A DNA stretch of 7,647 bases, taken from the NCBI GenBank assembly GCA_017997825.1, contig JAGOEH010000150.1:1-7647 (forward strand). The letters are read 5' to 3'. The position numbers and the translations under genes were made by a program. Numbering within the stretch: the first letter of the stretch is position 1; the number at the start of each line of letters is the position of its first letter. This document shows, piece by piece, positions 1 to 6,616 of the stretch. The notes under the pieces were generated by a model. The model ran no database searches, was not told the DNA's origin, and saw only the letters and a list, made by a program, of their open reading frames with translations. This DNA is from Candidatus Delongbacteria bacterium. Lineage in GTDB: Bacteria; JAGOEH01.

Positions 1-2280
1 GTTCTTTGGCGGAACAATACCCCAGACCGATTCATTGTAGGCCTCATCAAAATGGGTATCCCATTCCGCCGCGTTGCCTTCGGCCCGAGAAAAGGTATAG
101 CTCAGTTTCCCGGTAAAAAAGCGGCCGTAGCGCTGTTCCAGGTTCAGCTCGATGCCTTTGGAATTACCGTAATCGGCATTATAAACCCGGGTATAGTTAT
201 AGGGAACGATCACCATATGTTTGGTGGCTACCAGATCATAGAAATCCTTGTAATAGGCGACCACACCCAGCGCCAGCTCGTTGGTCAGAGCAATATTGAA
301 TCCCACCTCATAATTGATGGTCTTCTGGGGATCCAGATTGCCGTTACCGATGATCATATCCCACAGATTGCCCATTCCCAAAGTATGGCTGGCTGTGGCA
401 TCCCCCTTTTTATAGTTGTGCATCCGATAGTATTTTTCCCATTCCGGAAACTGATAGAAGACACCATACGAGAAGCGGAGCACGGCCTTATCGGTCACCG
501 GGAAGGAAAAGGCCAGCCGGGGAGAAACAAACCCTTTGCCCTTGGCCTTGGCCCAGACCGAGGTATTTTTCACATCCGGGAAATAGTATCCTTTGCTGTC
601 CCGATACTCATAACGAACACCCAGGTTGACGATCAGATCCTGGTACTCAATTTTGTCCTGGATGTAAGCGGCGAAATCGATCGGTTCATATTCATAATCA
701 CAGTAGGCGCTATGGTACTTGATGGAATCGATCGATTTGTTTTCCGGCATTCCCAGATCAAAGGCTCCGCCGACATAGCGTTCACTCATTTTGTACTGGA
801 TATACTCGACCCCGAGTTTAACCAGATTATACTTTTGGATCTGGGAGGTATAATCGAACTTGGCAGCCATCTTGTCGATCTTGATCTGGTTCCAGTCGTT
901 TTGGGCATGATACAGGGTATCATAAACCCAGGCTCCCTGGTCATTTTCTGTTGAATCGATCTTCCAGGCATAGTATTCGTAACTGGAATTCCAGGCCGGG
1001 AAATTATCCAGGGATGAATTGATAAAATAGGGTGAATCGGCGAATTGGGAGTAGTCATTCGGATCCTTGAATTTGAAATAGAAAAGCTGATCGTCCTTCA
1101 GACTGCTGACTTTCAGTTCGTAAAAGGTAGACGGGGAAAGGGTATGGACCAGGTCCAGATAGACCAGATCCCGTGTCAGGTCCCAATGTCCGGTATAATC
1201 TTTGTGAACAGGTTTATAGTTTATATCGAACGGTTTCGCTTCATTCCGCTGACCGACATAGGCTACATTCAGCTTGACGGATTTCAGCAGGTTGAAGGTC
1301 AGTTTGCCGTTGAAGCGGCTGTCGTTGTCGAACAGACCGAAATCAAATTTACGTTTGGTGACCGGGTTGGTGCAGACGTTGCGATAGGTATCGGTATTAA
1401 GGAAATCGTAGGTAAGGGCGAAGGCGATCTTTTTGGTGAAGGGAATCGGCCCGCTCAGATTAAATTTGCCGTTATATTCGTTCCAGATGTGTTGGCTGGC
1501 GTCGCCGAATTTATCGGTATCGAAGCTGGCCTTACCGTGGTATTCCTCGGAGCCTTCCTTGGTGACGATATTGATCACGCCGGACATGGCCTTGCCGTAT
1601 TCGGCGTTGAAACCGCCGGTCATGGTGCTCATAGTGGAAACGGCATCGGTGGAAATATCCATGGACTGGCCGCCGTTATAGGTATCGGTGACGTCGATAC
1701 CGTCGATCAGATAGACTTCCTGGGCTTCCCGTCCGCCGCGTAGATGCAGTCCGGTAGGACTGCTGATAGCCCCGGTATTGGTCAGCATGACCTGCTGGAT
1801 GCTGGTGACGGGCATGACCCCGATCTGATCGGAATTATTGACGGTCTGAGAGGCGGTGATATCCTTGCGGATCAGTTCTTTTTCCGCCACCACCGTGATG
1901 GTTTTGGACACATTGAGGGTGGTTTCGTCCAGCTCCATATTCAGCCGGGTGGTTAAATCGGGATTGATGTTGACTTTTTGGATTTGGACCGTATTGTAAC
2001 CCATCATACGGAATTCGACCGTATAGATACCGGCGGGGATATTCAGAATATAGTATTCTCCGTTGGCATCGGTTGCAGTACCCAGCGGCTGGTCCATCCC
2101 GCCGGCCTGTTCTTCGCTCCATCGCATCGTAATCACGACATTGGCACCAGGCAATTTTTCACCTGAATTCTTGTCAAGTACCCGACCGACCAATTTGCCG
2201 GTGGTACCTGCCCAAAGCCATCCATTCAGGCAGAAAAGCGCGGCCAATAAAAAACCAATTAACAGACCCATACGCTTCAT
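1..2280 (-). CDS. TonB-dependent outer-membrane receptor, 3' end beyond the window
   Basis: The frame is open for 760 codons from ATG at 2280 to base 1, so only the C-terminal barrel is missing. Residues 1-24 form a signal peptide (MKRMG, then a hydrophobic run ending LWA). Residues about 27-118 are a carboxypeptidase-regulatory-like beta-sandwich, with KLVGRVLDKNSGEKLPGANV followed by DANGEYYILNIPAG. A TonB-box-like segment, KTITVVA, lies at 126-132. The plug follows at about 135-245 and contains LHLRGGREAQEVYLIDGIDV and AEYGKAMSGVINIVTKEG. The remainder consists of beta-barrel strands rich in alternating aromatic residues. Family knowledge: such receptors import a bound ligand through the outer membrane using TonB/ExbBD energy. 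The ligand cannot be told; no SusD-like, siderophore or vitamin B12 gene is visible. The start is supported by AAGGAG eight bases upstream. The neighbouring gene at 2616 is divergent. Confidence 0.95.
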   Translation of the reverse strand, partial: MKRMGLLIGFLLAALFCLNGWLWAGTTGKLVGRVLDKNSGEKLPGANVVITMRWSEEQAGGMDQPLGTATDANGEYYILNIPAGIYTVEFRMMGYNTVQIQKVNINPDLTTRLNMELDETTLNVSKTITVVAEKELIRKDITASQTVNNSDQIGVMPVTSIQQVMLTNTGAISSPTGLHLRGGREAQEVYLIDGIDVTDTYNGGQSMDISTDAVSTMSTMTGGFNAEYGKAMSGVINIVTKEGSEEYHGKASFDTDKFGDASQHIWNEYNGKFNLSGPIPFTKKIAFALTYDFLNTDTYRNVCTNPVTKRKFDFGLFDNDSRFNGKLTFNLLKSVKLNVAYVGQRNEAKPFDINYKPVHKDYTGHWDLTRDLVYLDLVHTLSPSTFYELKVSSLKDDQLFYFKFKDPNDYSQFADSPYFINSSLDNFPAWNSSYEYYAWKIDSTENDQGAWVYDTLYHAQNDWNQIKIDKMAAKFDYTSQIQKYNLVKLGVEYIQYKMSERYVGGAFDLGMPENKSIDSIKYHSAYCDYEYEPIDFAAYIQDKIEYQDLIVNLGVRYEYRDSKGYYFPDVKNTSVWAKAKGKGFVSPRLAFSFPVTDKAVLRFSYGVFYQFPEWEKYYRMHNYKKGDATASHTLGMGNLWDMIIGNGNLDPQKTINYEVGFNIALTNELALGVVAYYKDFYDLVATKHMVIVPYNYTRVYNADYGNSKGIELNLEQRYGRFFTGKLSYTFSRAEGNAAEWDTHFDEAYNESVWGIVPPKN

Positions 2281-2295
2281 AAAGGATGCTCCTTT
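2281..2295 (-). promoter_or_regulatory. Shine-Dalgarno of the TonB receptor inside a small perfect hairpin
   Basis: On the minus strand the start codon is preceded directly by AAAGGA-GCA-TCCTTT, a perfect 6-bp inverted repeat with a 3-base loop. The Shine-Dalgarno AAGGAG (2289-2294) lies in its 5' arm and loop, eight bases from the ATG. The ribosome site is certain enough; whether the hairpin forms in the mRNA and lowers translation is inference. Confidence 0.6.
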
Positions 2296-2392
2296 GCAAG
2301 TGTGTTAAAATCTTTTTCCCCCAGATCAAGATTCTAAACTTTCTTCGTACCCTACCTTTCTACTTGCTATTTCCCTTATGAGTATCCGCCTG

Positions 2393-2398
2393 TATAAT
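2393..2398 (+). promoter_or_regulatory. Perfect TATAAT -10 box, possible promoter for the EAL-GGDEF gene
   Basis: TATAAT matches the sigma70 -10 consensus on the plus strand, but the expected -35 position (about 2370-2375, TTTCCC) does not match. It directly abuts the inverted repeat at 2399-2415, so a transcript would begin within that repeat and carry a leader of roughly 210 bases. In such A+T-rich DNA the box could be chance. Confidence 0.22.
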
Positions 2399-2415
2399 TG
2401 ACTCTTGGTGAGTCA
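2399..2415. promoter_or_regulatory. Operator-like inverted repeat TGACTC-N5-GAGTCA
   Basis: TGACTC (2399-2404) and GAGTCA (2410-2415) are exact reverse complements around the 5-base spacer TTGGT. The repeat lies between the divergent starts, just after a TATAAT box on the plus strand and about 14 bases downstream of the start site expected from the minus-strand promoter at 2436-2463. It could be a dimeric regulator site controlling one or both genes, or a leader hairpin. The regulator is unknown. Confidence 0.4.
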
Positions 2416-2435
2416 TAACGATTTCCCCATTTACT

Positions 2436-2463
2436 ATTTAACTAAAAAAAAGACATTTGTCCA
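2436..2463 (-). promoter_or_regulatory. Candidate sigma70-like promoter for the TonB receptor
   Basis: On the minus strand, TGGACA (2458-2463, 5 of 6 matches to TTGACA) is followed after 16 bases by TTAAAT (2436-2441, 4 of 6 matches to TATAAT). The spacer contains T8. The start site would be near 2429, giving a leader of about 150 bases that includes the inverted repeat at 2399-2415. Confidence 0.35.
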
Positions 2464-2601
2464 TATATTTTTTAAAAAAACAATTTTTCCATTTTTTTTC
2501 TGTTGCCCCTTAACTGACTTTTAACCGATTCTTTATTGCAAGTTAATTATCTTTCGGTAAGTTATGTTGTATTGAATCGAGTAAGCTCTCCACCCCTATC
2601 C

Positions 2602-2608
2602 AAGGAGG
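2602..2608 (+). promoter_or_regulatory. Shine-Dalgarno AAGGAGG that sets the EAL-GGDEF start
   Basis: AAGGAGG ends seven bases before ATG at 2616 but only four bases before the in-frame TTG at 2613, so ATG 2616 is the better start. Short flanking arms ATCC (2598-2601) and GGAT (2607-2610) could pair weakly around it. Confidence 0.75.
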
Positions 2609-2615
2609 ATCATTG

Positions 2616-4460
2616 ATGCTCTCCCAAATATGGCAGGACAAGATCAGTCAGATCGATTATGCATTTCAACCGATCGTCAACATCCATACCGGGATAACAT
2701 TCGGGTTTGAGGCATTACTCCGTGATTATCAAAAAGCCGGGCATTCATCAATTCAGGACTTTTTTGATTCCGCCTACCGGGAAAAAACGCTCTATCAGGT
2801 CGATTTGAAACTTAGGGAAAAAGTGGTCGACAAATTCATGCAACTCCCTTTTTATCAAGGGAGTAAACTCTTCTACAATCTGGACAATCGGGTACTTTTG
2901 CTGCCGGATTATTCGCCGGGAAATACCTGTAAAATGCTGGAAAAAAAGAAACTGCATCAGAGCTCGATCTGTTTTGAAATTTCAGAAAAACATGAATTGG
3001 TATCATTCATCGAATCTAAAAGTATATTCAATCTGTATAAACAACAAACGTACAAAATTGCAATCGATGATTTCGGTTCCGGATTCTCCGGCCTCCAATT
3101 ACTTTACCATTCGGCTCCGGACTATGTCAAGATTGATCGTTTTTTTATTGATGGCATCAACTGTGATTCCAGAAAAAAATTATTTGTATCCTCGATCATC
3201 AATCTAGCCCATATTTTAGGCATTGAGGTCATTGCCGAGGGAGTCGAAACAGAAGCGGAATTCTATGCCTGCAGTGAAATCGGAGCCGACTATATCCAGG
3301 GGTATTTGATTCAATGCCCGACCCAGGATATCACACAAATCCGGAGCGTCTATCCGGAGATTCCCGAGTTGAACAAAAAAAACCGACGCGACAAACAGTC
3401 CGATCACCATTTTATTTCCAACCAGTTGGATCCGATAGAACCGATCTGCATACCGGATCATGACATGCGGCATCTGTTCGACACTTTCCGCCGCAACAAA
3501 AATCGAACCTTCATCCCGATAGTCAACCAACAGAATGAACCTTTAGGAATCATCAATGAAAAGGATTTAAAGGAATTTGTGTATTCACCTTATGGAAAAG
3601 AACTGCTGATCAACAAATCATCCGAAAAAAAGCTGATGGATTTTATCACCCGGATACCGGTTTCGGAAATCACCAACCGAATCGAGCGAGTTCTCAAATC
3701 ATTTTCAATGAATGAAAACGGAGAGGGTGTCCTGATCACATATAACGGTAAATATAAGGGGTTTTTGAGCGCCAAAGCCCTACTGAACGCCATCAATGAA
3801 AAAAACCTGTCGTCAGCCAGAGACCAGAATCCGCTGTCCAAACTTCCCGGCAATCATCTGATCAACGAGTATATCTGTCAGGTGATGGAAAATGATCATC
3901 AATCGAAATGCTTTATCTATTTTGATTTTAACCATTTCAAGCCATTCAACGATTACTATGGATTCAGGCTTGGGGATCGGGCTATTCTCATTTTTGCCGA
4001 TATTCTCAGACAGTATTCCATTTCTCATCATTTATTCATCGGCCACATAGGAGGCGATGACTTTTTTGGAGCCGCTCAGTATTCCGATCTGGACATTGAG
4101 GATTGGCTGGAGCTGACCCGGGACATCATCCGGCAGTTCTCAGAGGCCGTAATCGGACTCTACCCGAATGAGGAGCGTCGACAGGGATATATTGAATGTG
4201 TAGACCGGGATGGGGTGATGAGAAAATTTCCACTATTATCGGTTTGTGCCGCTCTGCTTTTTATCCATCAAGAGCCCGTATCACCGGAACATAAACCGAA
4301 TGAATCCCATCATCGATATTGGCAACTTGACAGGATCGGGCAGATCATTGCTGAACTAAAGAAAAAAGCAAAAACGTCTGAATCCAAAATAGCCTATCAG
4401 TGTATCGATTCAAAATATTCACCGATTTTGCAGGTTCAAGCCTTAGGAAGCCTGAACTGA
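2616..4460 (+). CDS. EAL-CBS-CBS-GGDEF cyclic-di-GMP phosphodiesterase/cyclase
   Basis: A 614-residue protein with no signal peptide or membrane segment, so probably cytoplasmic. The EAL domain is N-terminal (about 10-245). It keeps EALLR at 32-36, Asn88 (FYNL), Glu124 (ISE), Asp151-Asp152 (DDFGSG), Lys172 (KID), Glu211 (AEGVET) and Gln228 (QGYL). These are the residues that bind metal and substrate in active phosphodiesterases cleaving c-di-GMP to pGpG. Residues about 270-395 resemble a CBS pair, a module that usually binds adenine nucleotides. The C-terminal GGDEF domain (about 400-560) has NPLSKLPG, DFNHFKPFND and GGDDF at 479-483, where Asp replaces the usual Glu. No RxxD inhibitory site precedes it. 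Inference: phosphodiesterase activity is likely, whereas cyclase activity is uncertain and the domain may only sense GTP. The gene is more A+T rich than its neighbours, and its 3' end overlaps the convergent kinase gene. Confidence 0.93.
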   Translation: MLSQIWQDKISQIDYAFQPIVNIHTGITFGFEALLRDYQKAGHSSIQDFFDSAYREKTLYQVDLKLREKVVDKFMQLPFYQGSKLFYNLDNRVLLLPDYSPGNTCKMLEKKKLHQSSICFEISEKHELVSFIESKSIFNLYKQQTYKIAIDDFGSGFSGLQLLYHSAPDYVKIDRFFIDGINCDSRKKLFVSSIINLAHILGIEVIAEGVETEAEFYACSEIGADYIQGYLIQCPTQDITQIRSVYPEIPELNKKNRRDKQSDHHFISNQLDPIEPICIPDHDMRHLFDTFRRNKNRTFIPIVNQQNEPLGIINEKDLKEFVYSPYGKELLINKSSEKKLMDFITRIPVSEITNRIERVLKSFSMNENGEGVLITYNGKYKGFLSAKALLNAINEKNLSSARDQNPLSKLPGNHLINEYICQVMENDHQSKCFIYFDFNHFKPFNDYYGFRLGDRAILIFADILRQYSISHHLFIGHIGGDDFFGAAQYSDLDIEDWLELTRDIIRQFSEAVIGLYPNEERRQGYIECVDRDGVMRKFPLLSVCAALLFIHQEPVSPEHKPNESHHRYWQLDRIGQIIAELKKKAKTSESKIAYQCIDSKYSPILQVQALGSLN

Positions 4461-5554
4461 AAGGTACTGCCTTCTTGCAGGCAGCTTTGAACTTCCATTT
4501 TGCTCCCGCTGAGTTGAAGAAGATCCTGGCATAAAACCAAGCCTAGGCCTGAACCCTTCTCCCCTTCGGTACCCATCAGGGTAAACTTATGATCGATCCG
4601 AAAGAGGTTGGCTATATCCTGTTCCAGCATTCCGACCCCGGTATCGATCACTTTAACTATAACCTGGTCGCCGACCAGTTCGGCATCCAGGGTGATTTTT
4701 CCCCGACGGGGGGTAAACTTGATGGAATTACTGACCAGATTCCGGAGCACCAGTTGCAGGATATCTTTATCGGCCGAGACGTAAAGGTTTGGGCTGAATT
4801 TATTCTCGATCACGATATTTTTTTCCATGGCGATACAGCCCAGGAGGTTGATAATGGAGCGGCCGGCGGCATGTAGATCGATTTTTTCGGGTTTAATGCT
4901 GATGGAGCGGATCTGGATGGATGACCAGCGCAACAGATTTTCCAGCAGGCTCTGCATCCGCATTACCGCCTCGTGGAAATGGCGGGAATAGGTTTCGACC
5001 TGGCTTAAGGAGAGGCGGTTGAGGTTTTCGGATAGGGTTTTGGACAATCCGATCAAGCCGGTCAGAGGCCCCCGTAAATCGTGGGCCAAAATCGAAAAAA
5101 AGCGGTCTTTGGTAGCATTCATCATCAACAGTTTTTTTTCCGACTCGATCAGTTTTTCTTCGGCCTGTTTTTGGGCGGTAATATCCCGGAAAACACTCAA
5201 CAGCATTCCCTGGCTCTCCTGGATGTAAGAATTGGATAGTTCGAACCATTTATGTTTTCCGTTCCACAGGATCATTTCACGGATGATTTGAGATTCGATC
5301 TGGCCCTGTTTCATTCGGGTCACGGCGCTGTCGAGAACATGTCCCTGAGACTTGCGGTCATAGATTACCGAAAAGGGCTGCCCGATCAATTCATCCCGGG
5401 TCTTTTCCATCAGGCGGCAAAAAGCGCTATTCACCTGTACAATAATACCGTGCTGGTCGATCAGCCGCATACCGTCAAAGGCATTCTCCCAAACCAGACG
5501 AAAGGTATTATCGGAATCAAAAGCGGCGGTAATACCGATTGAAGTTTCAGCCAT
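4436..5554 (-). CDS. Soluble PAS-domain sensor histidine kinase
   Basis: A 372-residue protein read from ATG at 5554, which has GAGGAA six bases upstream; a GTG at 5596 would add 14 residues without a good ribosome site. A PAS domain spans about 14-127 (ENAFDGMRLIDQHGIIVQVN, ending VFRDITAQKQ), followed by a short coiled linker. The HisKA dimerisation helix carries FFSILAHDLRGPLTG with phospho-acceptor His158. The HATPase domain has NLVSNSIKF (N box, Asn272/Asn276), DTGVGM at 304-309 and GEKGSGLGL at 331-339, so the kinase looks complete. There is no membrane segment, so it should sense an internal signal through PAS. No response regulator is adjacent in the same operon, so its partner is unknown. 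It follows the serine hydrolase gene by 112 bases and appears to have its own promoter. Its last 25 bases overlap the EAL-GGDEF gene on the other strand. Confidence 0.94.
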   Translation of the reverse strand: MAETSIGITAAFDSDNTFRLVWENAFDGMRLIDQHGIIVQVNSAFCRLMEKTRDELIGQPFSVIYDRKSQGHVLDSAVTRMKQGQIESQIIREMILWNGKHKWFELSNSYIQESQGMLLSVFRDITAQKQAEEKLIESEKKLLMMNATKDRFFSILAHDLRGPLTGLIGLSKTLSENLNRLSLSQVETYSRHFHEAVMRMQSLLENLLRWSSIQIRSISIKPEKIDLHAAGRSIINLLGCIAMEKNIVIENKFSPNLYVSADKDILQLVLRNLVSNSIKFTPRRGKITLDAELVGDQVIVKVIDTGVGMLEQDIANLFRIDHKFTLMGTEGEKGSGLGLVLCQDLLQLSGSKMEVQSCLQEGSTFQFRLPKA

Positions 5555-5560
5555 TCGTTT

Positions 5561-5566
5561 TTCCTC
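5561..5566 (-). promoter_or_regulatory. Shine-Dalgarno GAGGAA that sets the PAS kinase start
   Basis: GAGGAA lies six bases before ATG at 5554. The upstream in-frame ATG at 5581 and GTG at 5596 lack a comparable site, which favours the shorter 372-residue protein. Confidence 0.6.
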
Positions 5567-5604
5567 ATTCCGTTTTATCATTGCATCATCAAACACTATA
5601 ATAA

Positions 5605-5617
5605 ACCAACAATTGGT
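5605..5617. repeat. Short inverted repeat ACCAA-N3-TTGGT in the PAS kinase leader
   Basis: Five-base arms pair exactly around CAA, just downstream of the start site predicted from the promoter at 5630-5658. It may be an operator half of the kinase promoter, but arms this short can occur by chance. Confidence 0.25.
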
Positions 5618-5629
5618 AGGTCATTATTC

Positions 5630-5658
5630 AACATAATACAATCCGCCGGATTTGTCAA
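5630..5658 (-). promoter_or_regulatory. Promoter for the PAS kinase with a consensus -35
   Basis: On the minus strand a perfect TTGACA (5653-5658) is followed after exactly 17 bases by TATGTT (5630-5635, 4 of 6 matches to TATAAT). The start site would be near 5623, about 70 bases before the chosen ATG. The spacer holds the inverted repeat AATCC-GGC-GGATT (5640-5652), well placed for a repressor or activator. This suggests the kinase can be transcribed apart from the hydrolase gene before it. Confidence 0.5.
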
Positions 5659-5666
5659 ATTGTGAA

Positions 5667-6611
5667 TTAAGGGTGGCTGTTCCGGAGGTATTGATAAATT
5701 TTTTCCGACAGGGCTTTCAATAGTGGTCGCGCATCATCCTCGGGTATCGGCAGAAAACAGGCGACGATATAGCGGATATTTCCGTCATCCACCAGTCCCA
5801 CGTCGTGGGTCCATTCGGCATACCAGCCGGTTTTGTGATAAAACACGGCGTTATGGGGCAACCCCGGGGATAATTTGGTATTATCCAGTTGATGGGTTAG
5901 GTAAGCCGCCATTTTCAGGCTGACCCACTTCGAGAAAAGCTGATGGGTATCGATCCGATAGATGAAATCGGCGGCGTGGAGGGCGCAGGTTTCGGTGGAT
6001 CGGACGGTATCGTAACCCGGATCTTCGAATTTCCGTTTCAGGAATTTGCGGGTTACCTCGCTGCCGTACCAGCCATAGCGGTGCATCATTTGATTGATAT
6101 AAGGCCGACCGGCCAGATCGATCACGGCATTGGCGGCGCTGTTGTCGCTGCGGGTCAGCATCAGATCCAGCAGATAATGGATGGTAACCGTATCGCCTTC
6201 CACCAGCAGCGGCCGGCAGTCACTATCCACCTCTTTGGAGCGGTCCACCACATTCGGGGCGCTCATCCGATAGGTCTGATCCAGCCGGTAATGTCCCTGT
6301 TCGATCCGTTCCAACAGAGCGGCACCGGCATACATCTTATAGACACTGGCCGGATAAATGAAATTATCGGCACGATATCCGCCGAAACCCGGCCCATTGT
6401 CGTTCAGGTCGATGACGGCCAGCGAGATATGCTCCCAACCATCTTCCGTTTTGAAACTGTCCGCCAGGCCTAATTCCGTCACGATCTCAGCCAAACGGCG
6501 ATCCAATTCACGATCGGATTTATAATAATCGGGAATCGTGAGCGGTTCGGCCTGATGCCGGCCGACCAATCCTCCCGCCAATAGAATCAAAGCGATCATT
6601 ATCAACCTCAT
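5667..6611 (-). CDS. Exported class-A beta-lactamase-fold serine hydrolase
   Basis: A 314-residue protein from ATG at 6611, preceded by AAAGGAG with a five-base gap; the longer TTG frame at 6671 lacks a site. Residues 1-21 form a signal peptide (MRLIMIALILLAGGLVG, likely cut after HQA), so it acts in the periplasm. The penicillin-recognising motifs are in order: SVYK at 89-92 (nucleophile Ser89, Lys92), SDN at 155-157 and KTG at 260-262, matching the beta-lactamase2 family in size and spacing. The omega-loop motif of true class-A enzymes (ExxLN with the deacylating Glu166) is not visible. By hand alignment Leu191 falls at that place, with Glu196 the nearest acid. Family knowledge allows a beta-lactamase, a cell-wall peptidase/esterase or a penicillin-binding protein. 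I infer a serine hydrolase of unproven substrate and would not call it a resistance gene from sequence. It has its own promoter. Confidence 0.88.
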   Translation of the reverse strand: MRLIMIALILLAGGLVGRHQAEPLTIPDYYKSDRELDRRLAEIVTELGLADSFKTEDGWEHISLAVIDLNDNGPGFGGYRADNFIYPASVYKMYAGAALLERIEQGHYRLDQTYRMSAPNVVDRSKEVDSDCRPLLVEGDTVTIHYLLDLMLTRSDNSAANAVIDLAGRPYINQMMHRYGWYGSEVTRKFLKRKFEDPGYDTVRSTETCALHAADFIYRIDTHQLFSKWVSLKMAAYLTHQLDNTKLSPGLPHNAVFYHKTGWYAEWTHDVGLVDDGNIRYIVACFLPIPEDDARPLLKALSEKIYQYLRNSHP

Positions 6612-6616
6612 GCCGA

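Larger units (their letters stand above)
2281..2612. other. Divergent intergenic region, strongly A+T rich
   Basis: These 332 bases separate two divergent genes and hold no convincing open frame. The part at about 2443-2500 has A8, T6-A7 and T8 tracts that could curve DNA or act as UP-type elements. A perfect inverted repeat lies at 2399-2415. Candidate promoters are TGGACA/TTAAAT on the minus strand (2436-2463) and a perfect TATAAT on the plus strand (2393-2398) that lacks a good -35. Nearer the plus-strand gene, TTGCAA at 2536-2541 and two AAGTTA copies (2540-2545 and 2559-2564, 19 bases apart) are present, but no clean -10 follows. I found no cyclic-di-GMP riboswitch signature and no factor-independent terminator. 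Confidence 0.6.

Noticed and set aside
52-954. Long plus-strand open frame of about 300 codons
   Set aside because: It lies wholly antisense to the TonB receptor, whose minus-strand frame carries clear family motifs; the antisense product is low in complexity and shows no domain or ribosome site.
1045-1743. Plus-strand open frame of about 230 codons rich in Gly, Ile and Val
   Set aside because: It is a mirror of the receptor plug and barrel coding sequence, with no motif or ribosome site of its own.
1-2280. SusC-type polysaccharide receptor
   Set aside because: A SusD partner is not visible and the plug lacks features I would need for that call; only the general receptor family is supported.
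2405-2612. Cyclic-di-GMP riboswitch in the long leader of the EAL-GGDEF gene
   Set aside because: I looked for the conserved class I core and related tetraloop signatures and saw none; the region is mostly A/T tracts.
4467-4484. Stem CTGCC/GGCAG shortly after the EAL-GGDEF stop, as a terminator
   Set aside because: The stem is only five base pairs with an eight-base loop, no T run follows, and it lies within kinase codons, so it is likely chance.
5943-6473. Plus-strand open frame of about 176 codons
   Set aside because: It is antisense to the serine hydrolase, which has a signal peptide and all three catalytic motifs in the opposite frame.
5667-6611. Calling the serine hydrolase an antibiotic-resistance beta-lactamase
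   Set aside because: The deacylation motif is not visible and no mobile element is nearby, so a resistance role is not supported.
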